Source: Actinomycetospora sp. NBRC 106375 | Lineage (GTDB): Bacteria; Actinomycetota; Actinomycetes; Mycobacteriales; Pseudonocardiaceae | Direction: 5' to 3' | DNA length: 64,000 nt | Assembly: GCF_030269665.1 (NCBI RefSeq) | Contig: NZ_BSTS01000013.1 | Coordinates: 122,839-186,838 of the forward strand | Shown: one piece after another, positions 34,220 to 42,945 of the stretch | How the letters are laid out: every line of letters starts with the position of its first letter | Numbering within the stretch: position 1 is the stretch's first letter | The notes under the pieces: model-generated | Told to the model about the DNA's origin: nothing | Seen by the model: the letters and a program-made list of their open reading frames with translations, nothing else | Database searches by the model: none | Program-made: the position numbers and the translations under genes

Positions 34220-35110
34220 GTGTCCGTGCTGCGTCGCAGGGTCTCCACGGCCGTCCTGGTCGTCGTCGCGGTGCTCCTCGCCCTGATCATGGCCCTGGTC
34301 GCGGGATGTTCGCCCCCGGCCGCCACGGCGCCGCCGGGCACCGGTCCGGCCGAGGCGGTGCCGCTGCCCGCCGGAGTCGTCCGGCCGCCCGCGGGCGGCT
34401 ACTTCCCGGTGCCCACCGCGGTCGGGACGTTCTCGACGCTGCCCGACGACGCGGGGGCGGCCGCGATGGTCCACCGCTCGCCGTGGGAGCCGCGGCCCGA
34501 GAACGACGCCGCGAACCGGACCGTGGCGCCGCCGGACTTCCGGCCGCCGCCCTACCCGGGGCTCGAGAACGGGCCGCTGGTCTTCGACCGGATCACGGGG
34601 AACTTCACCGGGACCACCGACGAGATCATCCAGTGGGCCGCGGCCAAGTGGGGCCTGCCCGACGACATGATCCGCGCCGAGGCGGTGCAGGAGTCCGGCT
34701 GGTTCCAGAACCACAAGGAGCCAGACGGCCAGCCGATCGACCAGCAGGGCTTCGGCGACTTCGGCGACTGCGGCGGCTCCCCGATCGGGTCGCCGTACGG
34801 GCCGGACGGCCCCGCGAGCTTCGGGATCATGCAGGTCAAGTGGTGCACGCTCAACGACCCGACCGCGCCGGGCACCGGCGGGTGGCCGTGGACCGAGAAC
34901 TCGACCGCCTGGACCCTCGACACCTACGGCGCTGTCGTGCGCGCCTGCTACGAGGGCTGGGAGCCCTGGCTGGGCCCCGCCTACCGGGCCGGCGACCTCT
35001 GGGGCTGCGTCGGGCGGTGGAACTCCGGTGCGTGGCACGACCCCGTGGCCGAGCGTTACATCCGAGGGGTCCAGGAGCAGCTGCAGGCCAAGCCCTGGCT
35101 GGGGTGGTAG
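34220..35110 (+). CDS. Lysozyme-like (SLT-type) lipoprotein, paralogue A
   Basis: It has 296 residues from a GTG at 34220. The signal peptide is basic VSVLRRRV then VLVVVAVLLALIMALVAGC, with a lipobox Cys near residue 31. A Pro/Ala linker follows. From about 130 a transglycosylase-like domain reads WGLPDDMIRAEAVQESGWFQ (Glu in the catalytic position), ASFGIMQVKWCTLNDP, NSTAWTLDTYGAVVRACYEG and DLWGCVGRWNSGAW. It probably acts on cell-wall glycan or a surface polysaccharide outside the membrane. A close paralogue is at 36272-37219; the two genes flank a glycosyltransferase. Confidence 0.78.
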   Translation: MSVLRRRVSTAVLVVVAVLLALIMALVAGCSPPAATAPPGTGPAEAVPLPAGVVRPPAGGYFPVPTAVGTFSTLPDDAGAAAMVHRSPWEPRPENDAANRTVAPPDFRPPPYPGLENGPLVFDRITGNFTGTTDEIIQWAAAKWGLPDDMIRAEAVQESGWFQNHKEPDGQPIDQQGFGDFGDCGGSPIGSPYGPDGPASFGIMQVKWCTLNDPTAPGTGGWPWTENSTAWTLDTYGAVVRACYEGWEPWLGPAYRAGDLWGCVGRWNSGAWHDPVAERYIRGVQEQLQAKPWLGW

Positions 35111-35111
35111 A

Positions 35112-36296
35112 TCAGACCAGCTCGTCGACCACGGCGAGGTACGTCGCCCGCTGCCGCTCCCAGCGCAGGGGTTCGACGACGCGGGCGGCCTCGGTGGTGA
35201 TACGTGCGCGCCGGGCCGGGTCGTCGTGGAGACGGCGCAGCGCCCGCGCCAGCTCCTCGGGGTCGCCGGAGGTGAACAGCTCGACCGCGTCCGGGCCGAA
35301 GGTCTCCTCCATCGAGCGGGTGCGTGACGCGACGACGGGCAGGCCCATCGCGACGAAGTCGAAGACCTTGCCGGGCAGCGCGACGTCCCGGAACGGGTCG
35401 CGGACCATGGCGACCACCCCGACGTCGGCGGCGGCGAGCGCGGCCACCAGGTCCCCGACCGGGAGGAAGCCGCCGCTGAACCCGACGTGGTCGTCCAGGC
35501 CGAGATCGGCGACCAGCCCGCGCAGGCGGGGCAGGTCGCTGCCGTCGCCGATCACCTCGAGGCGGACCGCGGGGACCCCGCGGCGCACCAGGTCGATCGC
35601 CCGCACCACGGTGTCGAGCCCGTAGTGGGGCTCAACGGTGCCGTGGCAGACGACGGTGAAGCGCGCCCCGCGCCGGCCGTCGTCGGCGGGCGGTGCGAAG
35701 ACGGCCGGGTCGGCGCCGTCCATCACCGTCGTGATCCGCCCCGGCGGCGCGCCACGGCCCACGAACACGGCGCGCATCTGCTCGGTCGGGGTGATGACGC
35801 GGTCGGCGAACGCGATCGCGCGCTGCTCGATCGCCGCCAGGGCCCCGACCGCGGGGTGGTCGGCGCCGAAGCGCGTCGCGAAGAACTCCGGCATGCACTC
35901 CTGGAGGTCGAGCAGCACGCGGGCCCCCAGCAGGCGGGCCGGCGCCGCGGCGAACACGAGGGCGTCGGGCAGCGAGTGCACCTCGACGAGCCGGTAGCGC
36001 CGGCGCAGCTGCGCGACCGTCAGCACGAGCGTCGCGAGGACGCCGAACGCGCCGTACTCCACGAGGTACCCGAGCTTCGTCCCGCGCCGGTGCCGCAGCG
36101 GCAGCCGGTGCACGGTGACCCGCCCGCTCCGCTCCCGCCGGGGCTGGCCCGGGGCGCGCAGGCACCACACGTCGACCTCGGCGCCGGTCGCGGCCAGCGC
36201 CTCGACCGCCCGGGCGACCCGCGAGTCCTGCGGCACGTAGTGCTGGCGCACCACCGCGACCCGGGGCGGGCCTACGTGTTCGGCCAGCTCAGCCAC
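35112..36296 (-). CDS. GT4-type glycosyltransferase
   Basis: It has 394 residues. The start at GTG 36296 overlaps the upstream lipoprotein gene by 25 bp; no better start precedes RVAVVRQHYVPQDSRVARAV. GT-B features: N-domain FVVEVHSLPDALVFAA-like region (VEVHSLPDALVFAAAPARLL), ITPTEQMRAVFVGRGAPPGR, VCHGTVEPHYGLDTVVRAID, LEVIGDGSDLPRLRGL and PGKVFDFVAMGLPVVASRT. It transfers a sugar from a nucleotide donor, probably to the lipid-linked repeat unit of the polysaccharide made by the neighbouring genes. Confidence 0.87.
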   Translation of the reverse strand: MAELAEHVGPPRVAVVRQHYVPQDSRVARAVEALAATGAEVDVWCLRAPGQPRRERSGRVTVHRLPLRHRRGTKLGYLVEYGAFGVLATLVLTVAQLRRRYRLVEVHSLPDALVFAAAPARLLGARVLLDLQECMPEFFATRFGADHPAVGALAAIEQRAIAFADRVITPTEQMRAVFVGRGAPPGRITTVMDGADPAVFAPPADDGRRGARFTVVCHGTVEPHYGLDTVVRAIDLVRRGVPAVRLEVIGDGSDLPRLRGLVADLGLDDHVGFSGGFLPVGDLVAALAAADVGVVAMVRDPFRDVALPGKVFDFVAMGLPVVASRTRSMEETFGPDAVELFTSGDPEELARALRRLHDDPARRARITTEAARVVEPLRWERQRATYLAVVDELV

Positions 36297-37219
36297 GGTT
36301 TCGCCGCCACCGCCTGCTGCACGCGGTCGGCGTAGGCGTCGCCGGTCGAGGAGTGCCAGTCCCCGGCGAACCAGCGGCCCACGCACCCCCACAGGTCGCC
36401 CGCCCGGTAGTTCGCGCCCAGCCACACGTCCCACCCCTCGTAGCAGCCGCGGATCACCGCGGCGTACAGGTCGACGGCGTAGGCCGTCGAGCGCTCGGTC
36501 CACGGCCAGCCGCCGGTGCCGGTGGCCGGCCGGTTCTCCATGGAGCACCACTTGACCTGGAGCAGCCCGAAGCTCGACGGTCCGCGCGGGCCGTACGGCG
36601 CGCCCGGCGGGGAGCCGCCGCAGTCGCCGAAGTCCCCGAAGCCGCGCTGGTTGATCGGCGCCCCCGAGGGGTCCACCAGCCCCTGGTACCAGGACGACTC
36701 GACGACCGCCTCGCCCCGGATGAGCTCGTCGGGCAGCCCCCACTTCACCGCGGCCCACTGGATGACCTCGTCGGTGGTCCCGGTGAAGTCGCCGGTCACC
36801 CGCCCGAACACCGCCTGGCTGTTGAGCATCCCGGCGTAGCCGGTGACGTGGGTCCCCGGCGGGGCGGGGGTCTTGTTCGCGGCGTCGTTCTCGGGGCGCG
36901 GCTCCCAGGACGTGCGGCGCACCGTCGCCGCGGCCTGTTCGTCGTCGGGGAGCGTCGCGAAGCTGCCGACGGGCCGGAGGGCGAAGTAGCCGTCGGGCGG
37001 CGGCTCGCCGTTCGGGCCCGCCGCCGATGCGGGGACGTCGGCCGACGCGGGGCCCGGTGTCGGGACGGACGCCGCCGGGGGTCCCGCGCACGCGCCGGTC
37101 AGCAGGAGCACGAGACCGGCGAGCGCGACGACGACGTGCGGGAGCCGGCGCGCCCGGGTCCCGGGTGATCGAAGTACCGATACGGACGCTGAGCGTCTGC
37201 GACGGCACTTCGCTGACAC
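36272..37219 (-). CDS. Lysozyme-like (SLT-type) lipoprotein, paralogue B
   Basis: Only one in-frame start precedes the signal peptide, GTG at 37219, giving 315 residues. It lies inside the 59-bp dispersed repeat, so the N-terminal 18 residues (MSAKCRRRRSASVSVLRS) are encoded by that repeat. The signal peptide VVVALAGLVLLLTGACAG has a lipobox Cys. The domain matches paralogue A: DELIRGEAVVESSWYQGLVD, GFGDFGDCGGSPPGAPYGP, SFGLLQVKWCSMENRP and GGWPWTERSTAYAVDLYAAV. Role as for paralogue A. Confidence 0.75.
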   Translation of the reverse strand: MSAKCRRRRSASVSVLRSPGTRARRLPHVVVALAGLVLLLTGACAGPPAASVPTPGPASADVPASAAGPNGEPPPDGYFALRPVGSFATLPDDEQAAATVRRTSWEPRPENDAANKTPAPPGTHVTGYAGMLNSQAVFGRVTGDFTGTTDEVIQWAAVKWGLPDELIRGEAVVESSWYQGLVDPSGAPINQRGFGDFGDCGGSPPGAPYGPRGPSSFGLLQVKWCSMENRPATGTGGWPWTERSTAYAVDLYAAVIRGCYEGWDVWLGANYRAGDLWGCVGRWFAGDWHSSTGDAYADRVQQAVAAKPWLSWPNT

Positions 37220-37223
37220 ACCC
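37165..37223 (-). repeat. Dispersed 59-bp palindromic repeat, copy 1
   Basis: Its reverse complement matches 60098-60156 with one mismatch. It contains a 43-bp near-palindrome: two 21-base arms that pair at 17 positions and are separated by one base. Here it lies just after the FAD oxidoreductase gene and over the start of lipoprotein B. Confidence 0.85.
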
Positions 37224-37233
37224 CGGCGCCCGC

Positions 37234-38493
37234 TCACGACCGCCGCCCCGAGCCGGCGAGCTCGCGGCGCTGGGCGCGGACCTGGCGGCGCACCGACTCC
37301 GCCGAGCTGCGCAGCGCCCGCAGCGCGGGGACCTGGGTCGCGCGCAGCAGGTACCACCGCCACGCGGGTTCGTCGTGGCAGCGGCGGGCCAGCGACCAGC
37401 CCAGCGCCAGGTCGTCGGGCCGACCCCCGAGCCCGTCGGTGAGCCCGGTGAACCAGGCCGTGCTGCGGTCCGCCTCGGCCTGCAGCGGGCGCAGCACCGC
37501 GCGCCGCTCGGCCTCGTAGGCGGCGAGGGCGCGCTCGACCGAGGCGTCGCAGCCGAGGTCGACCCCGGCGAGGCGGCGGGTCAGCGCCATCGCGTCCCCG
37601 AGCGCGAGCGTGGTGCCCGAGCCGATGGAGAAGTGGGTGGTGTGGGCGGCGTCGCCGGCGAGCACCACCCGGCCGTCGTGCCAGCGGCGGTTGTCCACGC
37701 GGCGGAAGCGGACCCACGGAGCGGGCGCGCCGTCGGGCGGACGCCGGGTCGGGGCGATCCAGAGGGGAGCGCCGTCCAGGAGGTGCGCGAAGAGCCGCTC
37801 CAGGGTCAGCAGGCACTCCGCCGCGGGCATCGTGTCCAGGCCCAGCCCGCGCCAGGTCGCCTCGGCGCACTCGACGACGACCGTGCTGCGGTCGCTGCCG
37901 AACACGTAGCCGTAGCACCAGACCCAGCCGGCCGAGGTCCCCACGAACGCGAAGGTGAACGTCGTGAACGGGTGCGGGCTGCCCAGCCAGATGTAGCGGT
38001 GCCCGCTCTCCCGCACGTCGGCCCCGAGGCGCTCGGCGTGGTGGCGGCGCAGGCCGCTGGCGACCCCGTCCCCGGCGACGACGACGTCCGCGCCGTCGAC
38101 GGCGTCCTCGACGTCCGCCGCGGTCGCGTCGAAGCGCACCTCGGCGCCGAGTTCGCGGGCCCGGTCGGCCAGCAGCGCGAGCAGGGCGTGCCGGCCCACC
38201 GCATAGCCCGAGCCGCCCAGGAACACCGGCGCCCGCCGGTCCACCTGCAGCACCTGGCCGTCCCACACCACGGCGGCGGCGCGCAGGGCCCGTTCCGTGG
38301 GCGGGTCGTGGCGGTGCAGCGCGTCGAGCAGCTCGTCCCAGAACGTCACCCCCCAGCCGTGGGTGACGCCCGCGGGATCGCGCTCGACGACCACCACCTC
38401 GTCGGCGACCCCGGCCCGGCGTGCGCCGATGGCGGTGCACAGGCCCGCGGGCCCGCCACCGACGCACGCGATCCGTCTCCTGCGCGCAGTCAC
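37234..38493 (-). CDS. FAD-dependent monooxygenase, anthraniloyl-CoA monooxygenase-like
   Basis: It has 419 residues from a GTG at 38493. RIACVGGGPAGLCTAIGARR binds FAD. VVVERDPAGVTHGWGVTFWD is the characteristic second block of the anthraniloyl-CoA/salicylyl-CoA hydroxylase flavoprotein domain. VVVAGDGVASGLR and GRVVLAGDAAHTTHFSIGSG complete the site. It is a stand-alone flavin domain; the known anthraniloyl-CoA enzyme has an extra reductase half that is absent here. Substrate unknown; a CoA thioester is possible. Confidence 0.8.
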   Translation of the reverse strand: MTARRRRIACVGGGPAGLCTAIGARRAGVADEVVVVERDPAGVTHGWGVTFWDELLDALHRHDPPTERALRAAAVVWDGQVLQVDRRAPVFLGGSGYAVGRHALLALLADRARELGAEVRFDATAADVEDAVDGADVVVAGDGVASGLRRHHAERLGADVRESGHRYIWLGSPHPFTTFTFAFVGTSAGWVWCYGYVFGSDRSTVVVECAEATWRGLGLDTMPAAECLLTLERLFAHLLDGAPLWIAPTRRPPDGAPAPWVRFRRVDNRRWHDGRVVLAGDAAHTTHFSIGSGTTLALGDAMALTRRLAGVDLGCDASVERALAAYEAERRAVLRPLQAEADRSTAWFTGLTDGLGGRPDDLALGWSLARRCHDEPAWRWYLLRATQVPALRALRSSAESVRRQVRAQRRELAGSGRRS

Positions 38494-38585
38494 GTCCTCA
38501 CCGGTCCTCGGCCTCGCTCTCGTCCGTCGGCGACCGGCCGGTCCGGCCCCTGGGTCCTGCCGCTCTTCTTTGCGACGCTGGCGGG

Positions 38586-39746
38586 GTGAACCGCCACGTC
38601 TCCGTCGAGGCGCCCACCGCGCCGACGGCGGAGGTCCGCGCCGCCTGGGACGCGCTCGTCGTCGCGACCCCCGGCACCGACGTGAACCAGCTCGGCGCGT
38701 GGGCCCGGGTGCGGGCGACGCTCGGCTACCGCTCCCGGCTGCTGCTCGCCCGCCAGGACGGCCGGCTCGTCGGCGGGGCGCAGGTGCTGCTGCGCCCGGT
38801 CGGCCCGGCGGCGCTCGCCTACGTGCCCTCCGGCCCGGTGGTGGCCCGGGACGCCCCGGACCGCGTGGCGACGGTGACCGCCCTCGCGGCGGCCCTCGAC
38901 CGCTTCGCCGGGCCGCTGCGGCCGCTGTTCGTGCAGCCGCCGGACGACGGCGAGGAGGCGAGCCGGGCCCTGCTGGGGCGCGGGTTCCGCCCGTCGGACG
39001 CGGGGATCTCCCCGGCCGGCACGCTGCGCCTCGATCTCGCCGCCGACGAGGAGACGCTGCGCGCTGGCCTGGGCCGCCGGTTGCGGTACTGGACCAACAA
39101 GTGGCCCGAGCGCGGCGTGACCGTGCGGCGCGGCGACGCCGGGGACGTCCCGCTGCTCGCCGCGCTGATGGCCCGCACCGCCGAGCACCAGGGCTACGAC
39201 CCGCTGCCCGCGGCCTACGTCGAGGCGTTCCACCGGGAGCTCGCCCCCGACCACGCCGTGCTCTTCGTCGGGGAGGTGGACGGGCGCCCGGTCGCCGCGG
39301 ACCTGCTCACCGGGTGCGGCGGCGTGATCAAGGGCCGGCTCGGCGGGTTCGACCGCTCCGGCGAGGCGGGCAAGCTCAGCGTCCCCGGGGCGATGCGCTG
39401 GGCGGAGATCCGGTGGGCCCGGGGGCAGGGCTACCGCTGGTTCGACTTCGGGGGCATCGACACCGGCATGCTCGACGACCTGCTCGCCGGGCGGACCGAC
39501 GATCCGGAGCGCTGGCCCGGCGGCGACCGCGCGAAGCTGTCGTTCGGCGGGGTCCCGTACGCCTACCCGCCCGCCGTCGAGCGCATCGTCCCGGCGCCGG
39601 TGCGGCTGGCCTACGACACGGTGCGCCGCAACCCCCGTGGCCGGGCGGCGGTGCGGGCGCTCGCCGAGCGGCTGCGCGGCGCGCGCCCCGGTCGCCCGGC
39701 GTTCTCCCTCTCCGCCCATGACCCCTCCGGCGCTCAACAGAAGTAG
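38586..39746 (+). CDS. FemAB/GNAT-type aminoacyl- or acyltransferase (1)
   Basis: It has 386 residues from a GTG at 38586. Two GNAT-like halves as in FemX/FemAB: N-terminal DALVVATPGTDVNQLGAWAR and SRLLLARQDGRLVGGAQVLL; C-terminal HAVLFVGEVDGRPVAADLLT, GAMRWAEIRWARGQGYRWFD and FGGIDTGML. Fem proteins add amino acids from aminoacyl-tRNA to lipid II; polysaccharide-cluster members acylate sugars. The neighbours favour the latter. Its stop overlaps that of the convergent next gene by 13 bp. Confidence 0.82.
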   Translation: MNRHVSVEAPTAPTAEVRAAWDALVVATPGTDVNQLGAWARVRATLGYRSRLLLARQDGRLVGGAQVLLRPVGPAALAYVPSGPVVARDAPDRVATVTALAAALDRFAGPLRPLFVQPPDDGEEASRALLGRGFRPSDAGISPAGTLRLDLAADEETLRAGLGRRLRYWTNKWPERGVTVRRGDAGDVPLLAALMARTAEHQGYDPLPAAYVEAFHRELAPDHAVLFVGEVDGRPVAADLLTGCGGVIKGRLGGFDRSGEAGKLSVPGAMRWAEIRWARGQGYRWFDFGGIDTGMLDDLLAGRTDDPERWPGGDRAKLSFGGVPYAYPPAVERIVPAPVRLAYDTVRRNPRGRAAVRALAERLRGARPGRPAFSLSAHDPSGAQQK

Positions 39747-40780
39747 CGGTAGAGGTCGCGGCCGGCGCGGGCGCTGACCTCGTCGGGCACGGCCGGGTCG
39801 GTGAGCAGCGCGGTCGCGGCGGCGAGGATGGCGTCGACGCCAGCCGAGTCCGGGCGCGGGCCGAGCCGCACCGTCACCACCGAGCCCTCGACGTCGGCCC
39901 ACTTGCGCTTGAACGCGACGAGCCCGGGCTGGTCGAGGTCGCTGACGCCCCAGTCCACCCGGCGCAGGCCGCGGGCGTGAGCGTGCTCGAGCCCCGCCCA
40001 GAACAGGGCGTCGTTGGGCCGCACGTCGAGCCGGTCGTCCCGCGAGGCTCCGAACTTGTAGTAGAGGACGCCGTCCCACTCGCAGAAGAGCGCGCCGCCG
40101 ACGGTGCGACCCTCGTGCTCGGCGAGCAGGGTCACCACGCCGCCAGAGCTGGAGAACTCGCGCCAGATCGCGTCGAACAGGGCCGCCGGCGGCGCGAGCA
40201 TCCCGTAGCGGCGCTTGCGGCGGGCCACGTGCAGGCGGTGGAACGCCCGGACGCCCTCGGGTCCGGTGTCGGCCCGGACGGTGACCCCCCGGCGGGCCGC
40301 CGCCCGGACGTTGCGCCGCGCCGTGCCCGACAGACGGGCCCAGACATCCTCCGCTGCGCCCGTGACCGTCGTGGCGTGCCAGGCGGCGCGGCCGGTGACG
40401 ACCCGGCCGGGGACGGCGAGCAGCCCGGTCGGCTCCAGGGCCCGCAGCGTCCAGGGCGTGCCCGGCGGCCGGTCGGCGAGCAGCACGTCGAGGTCCTCGT
40501 CGGCGCCCGCCACCGGGTCCGCCCGGTCGCCGAAGGGCAGGCTCACCCGGCGCGGGCCGCGCGCGTCGTCCACGTCGACGTGCGCGATCCCCGCCCGCGG
40601 GGTCCCGTCGGAGGTGACGAGGACGCGGGCGCGGGGGCTGAACCCGTAGGTCCCGGCGACCGCCCGGATCCACGGCGGCGAGGTGAACAGCGACCCCCGG
40701 CCGCTGCCCACGAGCTCGCCCCACCTCGGGTCGGTGCCCGGGTCGAGGACGACGGGGGCCCGGACCCCGGTGGCCGTCAC
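39734..40780 (-). CDS. FemAB/GNAT-type acyltransferase (2)
   Basis: It has 348 residues from a GTG at 40780, overlapping the stop of the polymerase-transferase fusion. LSGTARRNVRAAARRGVTVR is typical of FemAB-like proteins in exopolysaccharide clusters, followed by FHRLHVARRKRRYGMLAPPA, EHEGRTVGGALFCEWDGVLY and NDALFWAGLEHAHARGLRRV. Probably N- or O-acylates the repeat unit on the cytoplasmic side. Last gene of the polysaccharide operon. Confidence 0.84.
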   Translation of the reverse strand: MTATGVRAPVVLDPGTDPRWGELVGSGRGSLFTSPPWIRAVAGTYGFSPRARVLVTSDGTPRAGIAHVDVDDARGPRRVSLPFGDRADPVAGADEDLDVLLADRPPGTPWTLRALEPTGLLAVPGRVVTGRAAWHATTVTGAAEDVWARLSGTARRNVRAAARRGVTVRADTGPEGVRAFHRLHVARRKRRYGMLAPPAALFDAIWREFSSSGGVVTLLAEHEGRTVGGALFCEWDGVLYYKFGASRDDRLDVRPNDALFWAGLEHAHARGLRRVDWGVSDLDQPGLVAFKRKWADVEGSVVTVRLGPRPDSAGVDAILAAATALLTDPAVPDEVSARAGRDLYRYFC

Positions 40781-42945
40781 CGCGCACCGTCCCGGCGGAC
40801 CAGCGCGGGCACGGTCCGGGCGAGGATGACGAGGTCGCCGCGGACGCCGTGGCTGCGCCGCGCCTGCACGTAGGTGGCGTCGAGCTGCAGCATCTCCAGC
40901 GTGCCCATCGTGCTGCGGCCCTCGACCTGCCAGAGCCCGGTCAGGCCGGGGCGGACCGCGAACCGGCTGGCGTAGTCCGCCGGGAAGAGCGGGGCCTCCC
41001 ACTCGAGGCAGGGCCGCGGCCCGACGAGGCTCATCTCGCCGCGCAGGACATTGATCAGCTGGGGGAGCTCGTCGAGGCTGGTCCGGCGCAGGAAGGCGCC
41101 GATGCGGGTCACCCGGGCGTCGCCGGCCAGCTTCGTGCTGCCGTCGATCGCGGTGTCCTCGCCGCGCAGCTCGGCGGCCACGAGCGCCCGCAGCGCCTCG
41201 TCGGAGCCGCCGAGGTACATCGTGCGGAACTTGAGCAGCACGAACGAGCGCCGGTCGACGCCGACCCGCCGCTGGTGCAGCAGCGCGGGGCCGGCGCTGT
41301 CGAGCCGCACGACGGCCGCGATGACGAGCATCGGCAGCGCGAGGAGCACCAGGCCGACCAGGGCGCCGGCGACGTCGAGCGTGCGCCGGACCGCGGCCTC
41401 GGCCCGGCCGCCCGGGGTGTCACCCGCGTGCGGCACCGGGCCGCCCGCGGTCACGGCGCTCGGCGGTCCCCAGCCGCCCGCCGCGGCCGCGGTGCGCGAG
41501 GGGCCGGGGTCGGGCCGTGCGAGCGTGCGGGTCCGGTGGCCGACGACGAGGGCGAGCAGGACGAACAGCAGGTCGCCGCTGCCGCGCAGGGTCAGGTGCG
41601 GGTCGAGGACGGTCGAGACCAGCAGGGTCCACCAGGCGACGCGCAGCGCCTCGGCGACCGCACCGCGGGGACCGGGCCCGGCCGCGCCGTCCCGGGCGGT
41701 GCGCAGCACGGCGACGCCGAACCACAGGAACCCCAGCAGCAGCGGCACGCCGCCGACCCACAGGAACTCGAGGTAGCCGCTCTCCAGGTACACGACGTCG
41801 CGCCACGTCTCCTGGGCCGGGAGCACCGAGCTCGGCCCGATCCCGAGCAGGAAGCGGAACCCGCCCAGCACGGGCAGGTAGTAGTGGGTGAGGTTGTCCC
41901 ACCGGGTCGCCCAGCTCACGGGGATGCCCGCCGTGGTGACGTCCTGCAGGCGGCTCACCACCACCGGAACCGCGAGCAGCGCCACCACGAAGGGCACCGG
42001 CCACAGCCGGGCCGCCCGCCGGCGCAGGTCCGGGAAGCGGGCGAGGATCGCGACCCCGGCGATCAGCGCGGTGAGCCACGCCGTGAACTGCGCGCTGGCC
42101 AGGATCCCGACCACCAGCAGGCCGCCGGCGACGAGGCGCTCGCGGCGCCCGAGCAGGCCGCGCATCCCGCAGCAGACGAGCACGACGAGCGCGAGCACGA
42201 GGTAGTCGCCGGTGGACAGCGGCGAGCCGAGGGTGGTGGTGCCGCGCTCGGCGAGGTCGTCGGGGGCGTCGGTGGCCGACATCCAGAAGGTCGACAGCAG
42301 CGAGAGCACCGGGGCGACCGCGAGCACCTGCAGCACGGCGATCACCGCGACCACCGCCGCCGGCCACACCACCAGGCGCAGCAGCCGCACCACCTCGGCG
42401 TCGGTGCGCACGGTGAGCCGCACGAGGAGGTAGAGGGCCACGAGCTTCGGCAGCGGCAGGATGGCCGCGAGGTCGCTGCCCTCCGGGGTGAGGCCGCGCA
42501 GCATCATCCAGCAGACCGGCCAGAGGGTGTAGAGCCCGAGGAAGATCGCCAACGGCCCGTCGACGGGGTGTGGGGCGGGCAGGCTCATGGAGCCGTCGCG
42601 CAGCCAGCGGTGGGCCCACCCGAGCAGCGCGCCGAGCACCACCAGCACGAGCACCGCCTCGTTGGGGCGGATCAGCGGCAGCAGCGCCCCGCGCTCGATG
42701 CCGGCGAGGAACGGCAGCGTCGCGACGTAGACGAAGGTGCCCGCGACCGGGTGCGCGCAGCTCAGCGCGACCAGGGCCAGCGCGACCGCGACCGCCGCGA
42801 GCCCGACCAGGACCGCGGGCGTGCCCTGGGCCAGCGGCGCCGCGACCGCCGAGCCCACGATCGCGACGGCGACCGCGGTGACCACCGGGACGAGCGCGCC
42901 GCCGCCCACGGGCCGCGCCGGGCCGGGGGCCGCCCCGGTCAGCAC
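40777..42945 (-). CDS. Fusion of a Wzy/O-antigen-ligase-like polymerase and an undecaprenyl-phosphate sugar transferase
   Basis: A single frame of 722 residues runs from GTG 42945. Residues about 20-460 hold around ten membrane helices with the polymerase/ligase-type block GSPLSTGDYLVLALVVL and a long loop with HYYLPVLGGFRFLLGIGPSS. A Gly/Pro/Ala linker (about 475-515) follows. Residues about 520-722 form a bacterial sugar transferase: KFRTMYLGG, FLRRTSLDELPQLINVLRGE, MSLVGPRPCLEWEAPLF and VRPGLTGLWQVEGRSTMG. The transferase starts repeat-unit synthesis inside the membrane; the polymerase acts after export. Having both on one chain is unusual. Confidence 0.85.
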   Translation of the reverse strand: MLTGAAPGPARPVGGGALVPVVTAVAVAIVGSAVAAPLAQGTPAVLVGLAAVAVALALVALSCAHPVAGTFVYVATLPFLAGIERGALLPLIRPNEAVLVLVVLGALLGWAHRWLRDGSMSLPAPHPVDGPLAIFLGLYTLWPVCWMMLRGLTPEGSDLAAILPLPKLVALYLLVRLTVRTDAEVVRLLRLVVWPAAVVAVIAVLQVLAVAPVLSLLSTFWMSATDAPDDLAERGTTTLGSPLSTGDYLVLALVVLVCCGMRGLLGRRERLVAGGLLVVGILASAQFTAWLTALIAGVAILARFPDLRRRAARLWPVPFVVALLAVPVVVSRLQDVTTAGIPVSWATRWDNLTHYYLPVLGGFRFLLGIGPSSVLPAQETWRDVVYLESGYLEFLWVGGVPLLLGFLWFGVAVLRTARDGAAGPGPRGAVAEALRVAWWTLLVSTVLDPHLTLRGSGDLLFVLLALVVGHRTRTLARPDPGPSRTAAAAGGWGPPSAVTAGGPVPHAGDTPGGRAEAAVRRTLDVAGALVGLVLLALPMLVIAAVVRLDSAGPALLHQRRVGVDRRSFVLLKFRTMYLGGSDEALRALVAAELRGEDTAIDGSTKLAGDARVTRIGAFLRRTSLDELPQLINVLRGEMSLVGPRPCLEWEAPLFPADYASRFAVRPGLTGLWQVEGRSTMGTLEMLQLDATYVQARRSHGVRGDLVILARTVPALVRRDGAR

